33,809 nucleotides of DNA from Sphaeroforma sirkka (GCA_001586965.3 LUCW03000998.1:1-33809), one strand, 5' to 3'. Positions 1 through 18,131 are shown, numbered from the stretch's first letter. Made by a program: numbers and translations. The notes: a model not told the origin generated them from the letters alone.

Positions 1-6574
<6,574 letters not shown>

Positions 6575-6843
6575 GCTTAGACGTAGTGCACAGAACACAC
6601 GACAGGGCACAGAAAATATTAGGTTAGGCATGCAGACGAGTGCTAGGATGCGATAAAACAAGTGCACCACAAGTGCTACCACAACCATGACATGGAGCGA
6701 TGGCCGTGAGTGTGTCGAGTACAGAACACACAACAGGACACAGAGAATATTAGGTTAGACATGGAGGCGAGTGCTAGGATGCGATGTACCAAGTGCACCA
6801 CGAGTGCCACTACAACCATGACATGGAGCGATGACGTGCATGT

Positions 6844-7269
6844 ATGGAGCGAAAGGGGATTGTTAACAACAGTCAGGATGTAATAACACACAACAAAATG
6901 TCCAACGATGAGTGCGACGATAGTCTGTAACACCTATAAAAGGTAATAATATTCTTGTTTGTAATTTGTTAGCGGTTATAAGATATACATACGTATCTTT
7001 CGTACCTTTGCAACGCAGCAAGACTTTCAACTGGAGACTGACCCAGCTCAAATTTGGTGGCAGATGTCTATAGCAATGCGAAATGCACCTCAGTTTTAAA
7101 TACCCATTTACCACGATCAAACTGGCGAGGAAATATAAGTGCAGCAAACAAACAAATCTCCCATTCAGTTAGTTCGATATGTAATACCGATGATAATGTA
7201 CATTTTATTATGAGATAGTGTTAAATAAATGCTCAATGTATACAATACATAATCGCATCTCTCACGCCG
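6844..7269. other. Intergenic, no gene recognised
   Basis: Unique, AT-rich sequence between the WRAP73 3' repeats and the first B12D-like gene. On the minus strand an AATAAA at about 7204-7209 could be the poly(A) signal of that gene. Confidence 0.5.
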
Positions 7270-7407
7270 TGGGGGGACGTATTGCGTAACCACTCGATGC
7301 TTCTCCGGTACGCGATGGTCACCACCACAGACTCAGTGATGTGTGCCCTCAGGCTTACAGGCGGTGAGCTGTTCTCGTCCTTATCGCCCCGGTGTGTACT
7401 ACACGAC
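7270..7407 (-). repeat. 3' flank shared by B12D-like copies 1 and 2
   Basis: The flank resembles 10016-10157 in patches: ACCACTCGATGCTTCTC vs GCCACTCGACGCTTCTC, then GCGATGG, and CGGTGTGTACTAC close to the stop codon. The duplication therefore included downstream DNA, which has diverged far more than the coding parts. Confidence 0.75.
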
Positions 7408-7632
7408 TCACCTTTGATATACCTGATTTACAGTCATCAGCTTTGTTTGCTGACCATCCTGAATCTGAAGCTCAGGGTGTCTCCCCGCAACAGTCCATTG
7501 GGCACGAGCGGGTCCCCAAGTGCGAACAACCGAGCCAGCGCAAAGAGCGACAGCGAACCCAGTCACAGCGATCACTGGGAAGATCTCAGCAGGACGGTGT
7601 TGGATGAAAGTGGTGAAGGCTTTAGCAGACAT
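7408..7632 (-). CDS. B12D/NDUFA4-like small mitochondrial membrane protein, copy 1
   Basis: A single-exon gene of 74 codons, ATG at 7632-7630. The protein has the B12D/NDUFA4 (MLRQ) layout: a short N-terminus (MSAKAFTTFIQHRPAEIFPV), one membrane helix at about residues 19-37 (IAVTGFAVALCAGSVVRTW), then a polar tail ending KLMTVNQVYQR that recalls the YKFYSVN part of NDUFA4. Members are single-pass inner-membrane subunits of respiratory complexes. It is nearly identical to copy 2 and differs from copy 3 almost only at silent sites, so it is very likely functional. Family assignment rests on layout and remembered sequence. Confidence 0.8.
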   Translation of the reverse strand: MSAKAFTTFIQHRPAEIFPVIAVTGFAVALCAGSVVRTWGPARAQWTVAGRHPELQIQDGQQTKLMTVNQVYQR

Positions 7633-7710
7633 AATGGTAGCTGTTATACTGTACAGGTGGGGTCGGTTGTATGTTACTGATGTTTTGAAAGTCAAGCTAT
7701 GAAATTGACC

Positions 7711-7720
7711 GGTATTTATT
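7711..7720 (-). promoter_or_regulatory. TATA-like box of B12D-like copy 1
   Basis: AATAAATACC on the minus strand, 88 bp before the ATG. Copies 2 and 3 have CTATAAATAC at 78 and 87 bp. Confidence 0.5.
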
Positions 7721-10015
7721 CATATTTTAAATTAGTATTTTCACATTATGTACGGCCTGTATACCATTCAATTTTAAAAAATAGCAAACTGTTCAGTGTT
7801 TGCTGTTCACATTGTGCACTTACAGTGTGCAGATGTTCAGTGACATTTGTTACATACATATCAGAGTTCAGACATCAGTGTTACTACATATCACTTATCA
7901 GTTATAACTTGTGACTTATCAGATACTTTTTATTTTTTAGCAAAAGTTTTGTATGTCATGATTTCATGAATCTACTCCTGTTCAACTCTTTAATTTTTTT
8001 TGGAGTTGTGAGTAACTGAGTATCATTTTGTGCGTCTCAAGAGTTACTCAAAGAGTGGTGTTTCGCTGAAGGCCGCAGTCTGATTTGTAGGACTGATCAC
8101 TTACAGTCGTTTTAACTTTTTTTAAAAGTTTCAAGTTTTAAATTTGAGCTTTCAAACTCAGTGAAACTCAAACTCAGTCTGAAACTCAAATACTAACATT
8201 CCCAAAAAAAGTAGGAGGAAGGCCGAAGGCGCCTACATATACCCTTTTTTATTATAAAATAACCCTTCTCCAACTTCCAAGCCAGTTCATAGTTAATTAA
8301 TTATGTACCAAAAACCAAGCCAGATATTCATGCATTTTCCACGAGAAAAAAAAATGGGGTTGGGTCTCAAATTTCAAAACTTAAAATTGAAAACCCTCTG
8401 ACATTATTACATTAATAATTTTGGGCCTATACCAAATTCTGAAATTCAGTAGTAAAAATTTGGAAGAGTACATAAAGAGCCAAATCGGCAAAAAAAGCAG
8501 GCAGGGGATATCAGATTGAGAATTTGAGATATGTAGCTGAAACAAAAATCGACTTGGAACCGCCTCTATTCTATAAAATATGTGGAATGGCGCAATCTGA
8601 AATCTCAATTGAAATCTGGACATCAGGACAAGACCGACAAAACACTCATTTAAAAAAACTATTATAAACATTAAATCCACAATTCACAACTCACAACTCA
8701 CAACTCACAACTCACAAGTGGCAAGTCGTAAGTGAGCAAGTGTGAACCCGAGCACCGGCAACTGGCAGCCCGCTAGACGCCAGTTCGTGAGTTCGGCAGT
8801 TCGGGATATGTACATTGCATCGGATAAATAGCATTTTTATTCGGGAATGCCGGGCGCACCACTCCACCAGGTCCGGATCACCAAAAGATTCAGTTCTGCT
8901 AAATTTGAAATATACTCATTAGTTGATGATAGTTGATACTGCTTTCTTTAGTAGAGTCTGTGGCTGAACGCCGGCTTACTTTTAGTTAGTACTCCGTACT
9001 ATAATAGTCACAGGTAAGAAATACGCCAACATCGAAAGACGACAGATTACTACCAAGAATATTTGTTGCCCAAGCGAAAATGTACAAAGAAAATATATAC
9101 CCTAAGATACAATACCATTTGTACTAATCTCGACCGACGTTGTATATAATAATAGAATTAACTATAATCATCGTTTTATGTATCAAACAAATATACTATA
9201 TTCTACCGTCCCACTAATGATGTCCAGAGCGTATCGTTCAATGGCGTGATTTTTGATCATTGTTCGATTGACAAAGTGGAACATCAAATCAAGTTTGTAT
9301 TTTGTATTAACTGATTGCATATACACTGTAAAGGGCCTGACAAAACTGTGTATATTCATCACAATATAAAGTAACGATAATGTATTCCTGTGTGCGTATC
9401 CTAAGCGCAAATTTGCAAAAAAAAAAAAATATTAAAGTAGTCATGTAATGTCTGTTGAAATTATATAGATTTGTGGATCAGTCATTCTGGAATAAAGTGT
9501 TCATTGTGCACATGGAACTACGGTATTAGTATTCTAGTGAAATATGTAGTCGCATCTACAACTAAAAGTCGATATATGTATTAATTTGGCACTCTGTTTT
9601 GATTACAGAACGCCCATTATACGTAACGTAAGAAAGCTTTAATAACCAACCCCGAAGCTTAGCTGTTATATCTAAGGTAACAGTATTCATTCTTATGTCT
9701 AATGTGTTTGTATATTACTTAAAAAGAAACACATACATACACAGTTCGTACTAAACCATAAAGTACGCTGGCCCGGCTTAAATGTGGTAGGCGATGGGGT
9801 TTGGTGGGCGTCCTAAATATATAGAAATTATGCAAAATACATCCTTGTTCTCGAAAACATATATATCACTATCGAAAATCGCGAGAAACAATGTGCAACG
9901 CACAAGTATGACTACACATTCAATAAAATAAAAAATGTTTGATAAATGTTCTACATTTCTAATAATGCAGTTTTATATTGTGAAATTTTGTTAAATAATC
10001 GCCGTGATTGACCGA
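7721..10015. other. Intergenic AT-rich DNA, no gene recognised
   Basis: No convincing exon. Small features: a run of five CACAACT heptamers at about 8686-8719; a short imperfect inverted repeat GTAGGAGGAAGG / GGCGCCTAC at about 8211-8236; an A-run at 9418-9430. The minus-strand ORF at 8381-8680 is hydrophobic, AT-driven and unrecognised. It could hold decayed mobile DNA, but I see no terminal repeats or motifs. Confidence 0.5.
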
Positions 10016-10157
10016 TTGGTCGTTTATCGAAGCCACTCGACGCTTCTCAGGAATGCGATGGGCTCTACCATATGAAATCCTGTAGCGCCCTTAGTCGTGG
10101 AGACGGTGGATTGTTCTCGTTATCATGTCACTATCACTTCGGTGTGTACTACGCGAT
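10016..10157 (-). repeat. 3' flank shared by B12D-like copies 2 and 1
   Basis: Counterpart of 7270-7407. Identity is patchy outside the coding region, but order and spacing are kept. Confidence 0.75.
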
Positions 10158-10382
10158 TCACCTTTGATATACCTGATTTACAGTCATCAGCTTTGTTTGC
10201 TGACCATCCTGAATCTGAAGCTCAGGGTGTCTCCCCGCAACAGTCCATTGGGCACGTGCTGGTCCCCAAGTGCGAACAACCGAGCCAGCGCACAGAGCGA
10301 CAGCGAACCCAGTCACAGCGATCACAGGGAAGATCTCGGCAGGACGGTGTTGTATGAAAGCGGTGAAGGCTTTAGCAGACAT
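10158..10382 (-). CDS. B12D/NDUFA4-like small mitochondrial membrane protein, copy 2
   Basis: A single-exon gene of 74 codons, ATG at 10382-10380. It differs from copy 1 by one residue (T8A) and by about seven bases over 225, by eye. It has the same membrane helix and tail. It lies in the same orientation as copy 1, about 2.7 kb to its right. CTATAAATAC lies 78 bp before the ATG. Near identity to copy 1 with much more divergent flanks suggests recent conversion or strong constraint. Confidence 0.8.
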   Translation of the reverse strand: MSAKAFTAFIQHRPAEIFPVIAVTGFAVALCAGSVVRTWGPARAQWTVAGRHPELQIQDGQQTKLMTVNQVYQR

Positions 10383-10450
10383 GGCGTGGGTAGTTTGTGT
10401 GAATGTTGTAGATCTTGTTGTTGATTGTGAGATTGGTTTTGTAGACTTGC

Positions 10451-10460
10451 GTATTTATAG
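10451..10460 (-). promoter_or_regulatory. TATA-like box of B12D-like copy 2
   Basis: CTATAAATAC on the minus strand, identical to the copy 3 box. Confidence 0.55.
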
Positions 10461-11566
10461 TTTATTCCTCTAGAAAGTCCTTTACTGTTTACAGTCGCCG
10501 ACACGGCGACACTGGGCAGTGGCCAGTTCGGTTGATCAGTCGGTCACCTGGTCACTGTTCAGTGGTCACCCGACACCCGGACCCGTGAGGCCGAGGCAAC
10601 AGGGAAAATTTAAAAAAACACCAACGGTATTTCTAAAAAGACAACAAAAAACCGTACAAATGTCTCATGTAGATAACTAAATATGTATTTATAATTTTTT
10701 GTACACGACAATACGCTACCTATTTTGATGTACTACATAGCTTACTACATACCATAAATATTTAGTACATATTTACATATAACAATTGTTTTATATATAA
10801 AAAAGTACATATTTCATTTTCTCAAACTGTCAAACACTGAAGTTCTGAACAGCTCTGAGTATATTGATCATAGAACACCATAATGTCATTAACATGCTGT
10901 CCTAGTTCAAGGAGTAATATTTTTGCTCTTTGACTCTCTTCATGAGTCTAGAGCTAGAAAAAATCAAGAAAAGTAAACTATGAGTATGGACTATGTAGTG
11001 ATTACAAGTTATTAGTACACTAGTGTAGTTTTGTTGACCCAAAAAACGAAGTTACTTACATATGTATGTACAATTGTTGTAGGATTTTAGTATGTATCGT
11101 ACTATTGTCTCATACAATTTTCACAATTTACTTTTACTGTCCACTCTGGGCCTCTATCACACTGTCTCTCTCTAAAGGCTCGGAGAGAGACTTCACTGAC
11201 ACTCCAGCAGTCCAGCTACAGCTCCAGCCCCAGGGTCAGGGCTCCCGAGTGGGGATTGAGGAGTCCACCGCGGACGTGGGCGACTGCCGACACTTCGACA
11301 GCGGAGTCGCGGACAGGGCATAGTGCCGCCTGGGCAGGGGGCGCTGCATGTATGCTGAGCGACGAGCGCGCGCGCTCACTCTCTCTACTAGTGGAGTCTA
11401 GTAGAGAGAGAGAGAGAATAGTAGAGCTTGTAGAGGATTAGTGAACACTGAACACTGTGCGCTGCGTGCAGTGACAGCGCACAGTAAGGTCACTGACTCA
11501 CTGATCACGCACGAAATGAGAATCAATTTTTCATTCAGCGACATTTCGAGACAATCTGATAGAATG
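10461..11566. other. Intergenic region between divergent B12D-like copies 2 and 3
   Basis: No gene recognised. It is AT-rich at 10600-11130, then GC-richer with CT/GA-rich and CG-rich stretches at 11155-11415 before copy 3, perhaps its promoter region. Copies 2 and 3 point away from each other, so control elements for both could lie here. Confidence 0.45.
11379..11410. repeat. Perfect inverted repeat (13-bp stem, 6-nt loop) upstream of B12D-like copy 3
   Basis: CTCTCTCTACTAG (11379-11391) and CTAGTAGAGAGAG (11398-11410) are exact reverse complements around TGGAGT. It lies about 160 bp upstream of the copy 3 TATA-like box. Confidence 0.85.
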
Positions 11567-11576
11567 CTATAAATAC
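11567..11576 (+). promoter_or_regulatory. TATA-like box of B12D-like copy 3
   Basis: CTATAAATAC, 87 bp before the ATG at 11654. Confidence 0.55.
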
Positions 11577-11653
11577 TGACAACTTTTGTATCGTGAACTC
11601 CACAAAGCAACTATAAAATTTACAATCACAACAGTATATAAACATCTATCGCC

Positions 11654-11878
11654 ATGTCTGCTAAGGCCTTCACCACCTTCATTCAACACCGTCCTGCTGA
11701 GATCTTCCCAGTCATAGCTGTCACCGGGTTCGCTGTTGCTCTCTGCGCTGGGTCTGTGATTCGCACGTGGGGACCTGCTCGTGCGCAGTGGACTGTCGCC
11801 GGCCGACACCCCGAACTTCAAATTCTAGACGGTCAGCAAACGAAATTAATGACCGTAAACCAAGTATACCAAAGGTGA
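11654..11878 (+). CDS. B12D/NDUFA4-like small mitochondrial membrane protein, copy 3
   Basis: A single-exon gene of 74 codons on the plus strand. Against copy 1, I count about 35 base differences over 33 codons, of which only two change the protein (V-to-I in the membrane helix, Q-to-L in the tail). That pattern indicates long purifying selection on both copies. Context after the ATG is MSAKAFTTFIQ; the stop TGA is at 11876-11878. Flanks are unlike those of copies 1 and 2, so it is the older paralogue or the parent. Confidence 0.82.
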   Translation: MSAKAFTTFIQHRPAEIFPVIAVTGFAVALCAGSVIRTWGPARAQWTVAGRHPELQILDGQQTKLMTVNQVYQR

Positions 11879-12579
11879 CCTGGCTCTATGCAGGACGATG
11901 GTTATAAAGTGTATCGTCGAAAGCCAAGCACGACCAAATAATTCAATATTCCTTAGATAATCCATTAAACTTCTTTATTCGATCACCATCACTTTTTACT
12001 GGCATTTGAATCGAGCAGGAATAAACGAATATTTACACACCATCATTTTTACGTAAGCACATGTCCTTACGAGTGCCTGTTTATATGTAGCACGTATCCT
12101 AGTACTTAGCTGTGAATCTAACCACCACTCGCAAACCCGCTACTAGCTTTGTTCAGCCATATCGGCAGCAAGCTTGTGTACAGTGTTACCACAAACGTAA
12201 TAGAGCATAAATGATTTCAAGCTTTTTACTTGTTGAGCGACTACAATTGAATTCTTCGTAGCATGGGCGCGTTTAGTATGTGAGAACCAGGCTAAGCCAA
12301 CAAGCACGCCGTTGCAAGTGACACAAACACGCTGTTGAAAGCGATCCGTTAGTTTCGGCTTGGGTTCAGTATGTAACTATCAGTTTAAGCCGACAGACAT
12401 GCCATTGCACATGACAAGACTGGCGCGGCTAATAGAGCGGAGGAAGTCTTTTGGTTTCAATGCTGGAAAAGAACTGAAACACGAGAATAGTCGAAAATCG
12501 AGTCAGCTGAAAGCAGTAAAAACATAATCATATCAAGGACAATATCAAGGAATATTGGGTTGCAATTGATCTGTATATA

Positions 12580-12625
<46 letters not shown>

Positions 12626-12849
12626 GCAAGTATTTTTGCACTTAGCATATACACATGCATATATACACTAACATACACGTTTATACACAAGCAACCGTCA
12701 TAGTATAAAACGCACAAGCTCACAACACTATCTCGAAATATTATGCACCAGTTGATTAGCGTTACGTCAGTGGTAACAGCTGTACTGTCTATATTTGCAT
12801 AAAAGTAGGCCATTGTTGAGTATATAACACAGCGTGGATTCCGGACATC
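11879..12849. other. Intergenic, no gene recognised
   Basis: It contains a roughly 50-bp direct repeat about 98 bp apart (near 12268-12318 and 12366-12416; both carry CATGCCATTGC/CACGCCGTTGC-like cores) and a TA run at 12581-12619. Nothing coding was recognised. Confidence 0.5.
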
Positions 12850-13665
12850 AACTAACTAAGATCAACTATAGTGATATGGAACAGAGAAAGCTATAGTGTG
12901 TGATGTGGAAGTAAGATCAAACAGTGGTCTAGAACTCTAGGATCTACTATAGTGATATAGGACCAAAAAGGTTTTAGTGTGCGATATGGATATAATATTA
13001 CCTATAGTGATATGTTTCTAGGACTAACTGTAGTTTTTAGAACTAAGATCAACAATAGTAGTATGAAACTGAAAACGATTAAGTGATATGTAACTATGAA
13101 GACCAATTATAGTAGATCAACCGTATTGACATAGAACTAAGATCAACTAAAAACCCTATCCTTAAAAACTAAAATCATCTACAGGTATATGAAACAAAGA
13201 TCATCTATAGTTAAATGGCACCAAGATTATTTATAGTGACATTGAACCAAGATCAACTATACTGACATTGAACTAAGATCATCTGTAGTGATAGGTAACT
13301 AAAATCATCTATACTTATATGGTACTAAGATCAACTATAGTGACATGGAATTTAGATCAACTATAGTGACATTGAAATAAGATCAACTATAGTGATATGC
13401 AAGTAAAACTATCTATAATCATATGGAACTAAGATTATCTATAGTTCTATAGAGCTAAAATCAACTATAGTGATATGGAACTAAGATCAATTATAGCAAT
13501 ATCAAACTTAAAGATGAAGTATAGTAATATGAAACTAAGATTAAGTATTGTATGGTGCTTTAAAACTAAGATCAACGATAGTATTATGAAACTTAGATCA
13601 AATATAGTAATATGGTACTAAGATGAAGTATGTTGATATGGAACTAAGATCCATTATACTGATTG
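12850..13665. repeat. AT-rich minisatellite, unit about 26 bp
   Basis: About 30 degenerate copies of ACTATAGTGATATGGAACTA followed by AGATCA. It fills the space downstream of the convergent kinesin-5 gene. Confidence 0.88.
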
Positions 13666-14052
13666 GACCTACACGCAGTATAAATCGCAAGGGTCAGGTC
13701 ATACGCAGGTGGGACTCATCAACAACTACACACGTACACGTACACGTACACGTGCATGTGCACACTGGCCATTGTCAATGAGACGTGTAACAGAAACACT
13801 GTAGGTAGGTGGCGTGTGAGTATACGTCACAGTGTTCGTTCAGCAACAAATGGAGCTTATCCTCAGCCCAGGTCAGTTGTCTAAATTAGTTTATTTATGT
13901 ATTTTTTTTTCTAGTCAAACCAGTGAGTTGCCGTATACTGTTAGTCTACTGTGGAAGAGTCCAACCATTTAAATCAGAGTTTAACTCTGTTACCGTAAGT
14001 TTAAATATAGAGCTGTTCTGTTAGAATAGGTTAAACAGAGAGCTGTCAACTG
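13666..14052. other. Intergenic, 3' flank of kinesin-5
   Basis: Holds a short TACACG hexamer run at about 13733-13752 and otherwise unique sequence. This is the likely 3' UTR and terminator region of the minus-strand gene. I could not fix a poly(A) site. Confidence 0.45.
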
Positions 14053-14170
14053 TTAGTCGTCTCGAGCGCCAAATTCGATGCGCTTTGAAATGGCCTCTCG
14101 CACGGGGGTTATCGATGTGTCGGCCAGATTGCGCTTGGTGTCGCGGAAGTCAGGGCTCCTATTCTCACGG
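14053..14170 (-). CDS. Kinesin-5 last exon: BimC-box-like C-terminus
   Basis: Acceptor CCACCGCAG|C in phase 2, matching the penultimate donor; stop TAA at 14055-14053. [20 protein letters not shown] then [27 protein letters not shown] resembles the BimC box core TGTTPQRK (a Cdk1 target threonine in animals). Confidence 0.8.
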
Positions 14171-17100
14171 CTGCGGTGGAATGGTATTCATGTGAGGCTT
14201 AGCTACAGAAAACAATCACAGACACGGTGTGCATGTAAAACCATGTGGTGAAGTTACATGTTGATGTGGGAAGATAATCGCTCAACAAACAGCAAATGGA
14301 CAATTAGAGGTTTGTGACAGCAAATAGACAATTGAAGAGGACAGTGACACGACACAGCAAGTTACGGCCACAACGCCAACTACATGCGCACATATGGGTT
14401 TCACAGCCACAACCACACAGGCGAGCGTAACAAGTGTGAGACTAGGGCGGGCACCACTGGTTGATCCGTGAGATAGCGATCAAGCGCCACTTAAGCCTAC
14501 GGTATCGTTCGGAGTGTTGTTACAGCTGCGACAGGTCTACATATGCACAGCAGAAGGAATCGTGTACAAAAGACCTTTCGACGTGCTGTGCTCATCCACG
14601 GGATACGAAATATCACAGTAGGAGACTGAGGGTGATATGAGACAAGGCCACGAACATGTGCACACAATGGGATAGTCCATATAATATATTAAACACAAAA
14701 CACGAACACGTGCATAGAGTGGGATAGTCCACACAGTATATTAAACACCTGAAACTGCAGAGACACACATTGCGCCAACGGAAAGACGAGCACACAAACA
14801 TACCAACAATTGAATATGGCACTGTTGGCGATTTACATCAGCCACTCGATATACCGCCACAACACAGGCACAAACATAGACACAAACACAGACACAGACA
14901 CAGACACATACACGACACACACACACACGCACGTGTACACACTCGCAATAATACCCAGAGGTGGCGTACGTGGTGCTCATTGACAGTCGCTGCATGGTGT
15001 TGTGCAGCGCGTGTGTCTCTTCTTCTGCGGCGGGGTTGTGTGTGTCGTCGCACTCGCCCGTTGGTTCGGGCGACATCGGCCGTTGACTATAGAACTCCAA
15101 CATGAGCTTATCCAGTGTCTGTGTGTGTGTTGGGGGGGGGGGGGGGGTTGATGGGGTGAGGGGAGGACACACGGAAGAGAAGTCCTTCAATGTACAGGTC
15201 AGTGCAGCCCAGGCATGCATGACTGTGGTGGTATATGCACATCCCTGCAGGACGAGGAGCATTTGTTTGGCCTTGTGAGACAAGAAAGTGTGCGAAAAGT
15301 GGGAATAGCCCTAAAACGACATGTAGGTATGTGAACAGAGCAATGGATAGCCCTGACAAGACATGTAGGTATGTGAACAGAGTAGTGGGCCAATACTGGA
15401 CATGTGCACGATGAACGGCACGCAGAACTTGAACTCAACGGTAACGCAGTCCAACACACGGAAGGTGTGCTCCAGAGCACACACACTCTTGAACATACAA
15501 TACATAGCACAGTTGAAAGCGTTTATCTCAACTCTAAACCATAGAACCTAGACCATAAAACCCTAAAACTCTCCATATCAATCACATGCCACAACGCGCA
15601 CTGAGACGACCATACGCACATCAAACACAAAGTGAACCATAGCGCAGGAAGACGCAATGAACACTGCACTTAAACCGAAAAGTACAGCGCGCAGGCATTA
15701 TAACCTGTCATCGAATAAAACAAGGACCGGTCCATCAGGAAGGGACAAATTCTGGGGCATCGTCTATCGCACACATTGCAACTGGCCATCCCAGTCAGGG
15801 GCATACGCCCACCCTCCCACAAACCACACACTGCACCCAAAAAATATAAATCCTGGTGTCATACGGGCCTGCCCTGTCCTGTACAGGTGCGGTGGGCCTC
15901 TACTGCACATACTTTGGGTCGCGTGAGTGGGCGTGCCAAGAGATCGTCGTACACGTGTACGTCCACGTGAGGGGGGGCTGTGTTTGTGCGCAGGGCAGCT
16001 GTGGTGTGTTGTACTGCTGAAACAGACTCTTCTGTGGCATCCAGCACACTCCTGAGGAGAGAAAGGAAGGTGGGTGTGTGGGTGATGGCCTGTATCTATG
16101 CCCAACAGCATATTGTATATGAATATATGTATGCACAGTACACACACACACACACACACACACGCACGCACATATATATATATATACATACAGCTATATA
16201 TGCTACTATACACATCATTATATGTGATATGCGTGAAAATGGGTTTGTTACTTATCCATAAGCTGCACATACATGATCAAAGCAGAGACACTGCCTGACA
16301 CCACACACCACATAACACAACACAACACCCAACGCAACAAGTACTACACACAGCACTGTACATATCAGTCCGAAATAAGACAGCTCATATCCATCAGATG
16401 CACTATACCGGATGTGAGTGGTGACGGTGTCAGTGAGGGCCTCCACGTGCGTGTCACAGTGCTGTCGGTGAGTGGACAGCGCATCTTTGGCTGTCGCCAG
16501 TTCATCCTATTGTATTGAAGATACACAATCGTTAGTGTACTTATAAAATGATCATATAAGCGAATGTAGGTCCATGCAGACACACACGCATACATACATA
16601 ACAAACACACAATGTGTGCATGTGTGAGAGGATTAGTGTTCACCCTGAGTAGTAGGTAAGATCATCAGCACTTGCACTGCACTTATTGACACGTGACACC
16701 ACACACCTTGACACCGACAATCTGTTGGCCCACTTCTTTTGGTAGGGATTTGGTATGTTCCGATAACGTCCGAAGTCCGGTCGATACTAGTCCATATTTG
16801 ATAGTAATTAAGACAGGCGAGATGAGAAAGGTGCGGGTCAATAAGGTGTATCTTGTGCTATTCAACACCAGTCCACAAATGCATATTGATGGCCACATGT
16901 ATTGGTTTGGGGCCGAAAGAATATCACATGCGCTAGTCTTTCAGGGGTTTAGGGGCTTTTTTCAATAGTAAATTCCTAAAATAGCGTAGCATGCACCGAC
17001 TGGTGAAGAAGTCCATAATTGAGAATTGGACAGGACAGTCAGGCAAACGGGACACACTCGGCCCAAACAACCGGCCCAAGTGTAGCGCAATGGGACAAGA

Positions 17101-18086
17101 GCAGGACACAGCGTTTAAACCCGAAACCCTAAACCGTAAAACAGTACACCAAAAACCCTAAACCCTATGAGCAGTACGCAGCTTTAAAACCATAAAACCT
17201 AACCCGTAAAACAGGACACCAAACGCTGCGGTTGCGTTATACAGTCACAAGTCAATGCATTGCCCAAGTCACTTCAACACTACAACACAACACAGTCATA
17301 CATAATCTCACTCATCACAAGCCAATGCATTGCCCAAGTAAATTTAAAACCACAACACAACACAGTCACACATCATCTCACACATCACAAGTCAACGCAT
17401 TGTCAAAATGTATTGTAGTCAGCTGAGTATCGAATGAGATGAGTTCCTTTGATAGATATACAGACACTTATGGAGAGCCTTACCCGCGAACACAGGCCAT
17501 CACAACCCCACCAAACCTTACAACCCTACATATTAAAAACATACATGCATATACATATATACATATACGACTTATACAGCCGTACATGCAGATACATATA
17601 CACACATAATATGAATATCCGTACATACATACAAAAATACACATAAAACATGAATATCCGTACATGCATAAACATATACACATACAACATACATACATAT
17701 CCGTACATGCACATCCATAAGGTAAAAACCATTGGGCCGTGTTGTGTGATGATACCTGTGTCATTGACAGCCGCTTTGCCTTTAGTGATCTCGTGAGCGA
17801 GTGAGTGCTCAATTCAGAAGTGATAGTCGCGTCACCATTCGATGACACACTTTGTATCCTGTAAGGCGTATAGGTAAGAGTGTGAGTATGTGCATGTAGG
17901 TAAGAGTGTGAGTATGTGCATGTAGGTAAGAGTGAGTATGTGCATGTAGGTAAGAGTGTGAGTATGTGCATGTAGGTAAGAGTGTGAGTATGTGCACTAG
18001 GCACACACAGGTGAACATGTGACCGTAGCGGCCGTTGCCTTTTTGCAAGTATCGACATACATATAAATGAAGACAAAAACAAAAAA

Positions 18087-18131
<45 letters not shown>

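Noticed and set aside
8205-8240. Imperfect inverted repeat GTAGGAGGAAGG / GGCGCCTAC
   Set aside because: Stem is broken and short; no paired element or target duplication seen.
8381-8680. 99-residue hydrophobic minus-strand open frame
   Set aside because: AT-rich composition explains the hydrophobic residues; no recognisable family, promoter or paralogue.
13851-13871. Plus-strand start-like MELILSP followed by a GTCAGT donor
   Set aside because: No downstream plus-strand exon; the next 300 bp hold the kinesin-5 C-terminal exon on the other strand.
15253-15338. Plus-strand exon-like segment reading [20 protein letters not shown] between a CTGCAG acceptor and a TAG|GTATGT donor
   Set aside because: The same DNA on the minus strand is a pyrimidine-rich tract before a kinesin-5 tail exon that joins in phase. 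No plus-strand neighbours were found.
15380-15500. Minus-strand segment reading [19 protein letters not shown]
   Set aside because: Looks protein-like but globular rather than stalk-like. No acceptor/donor pair is clearly better than chance and the kinesin chain is in phase without it. Left open as a possible extra exon.
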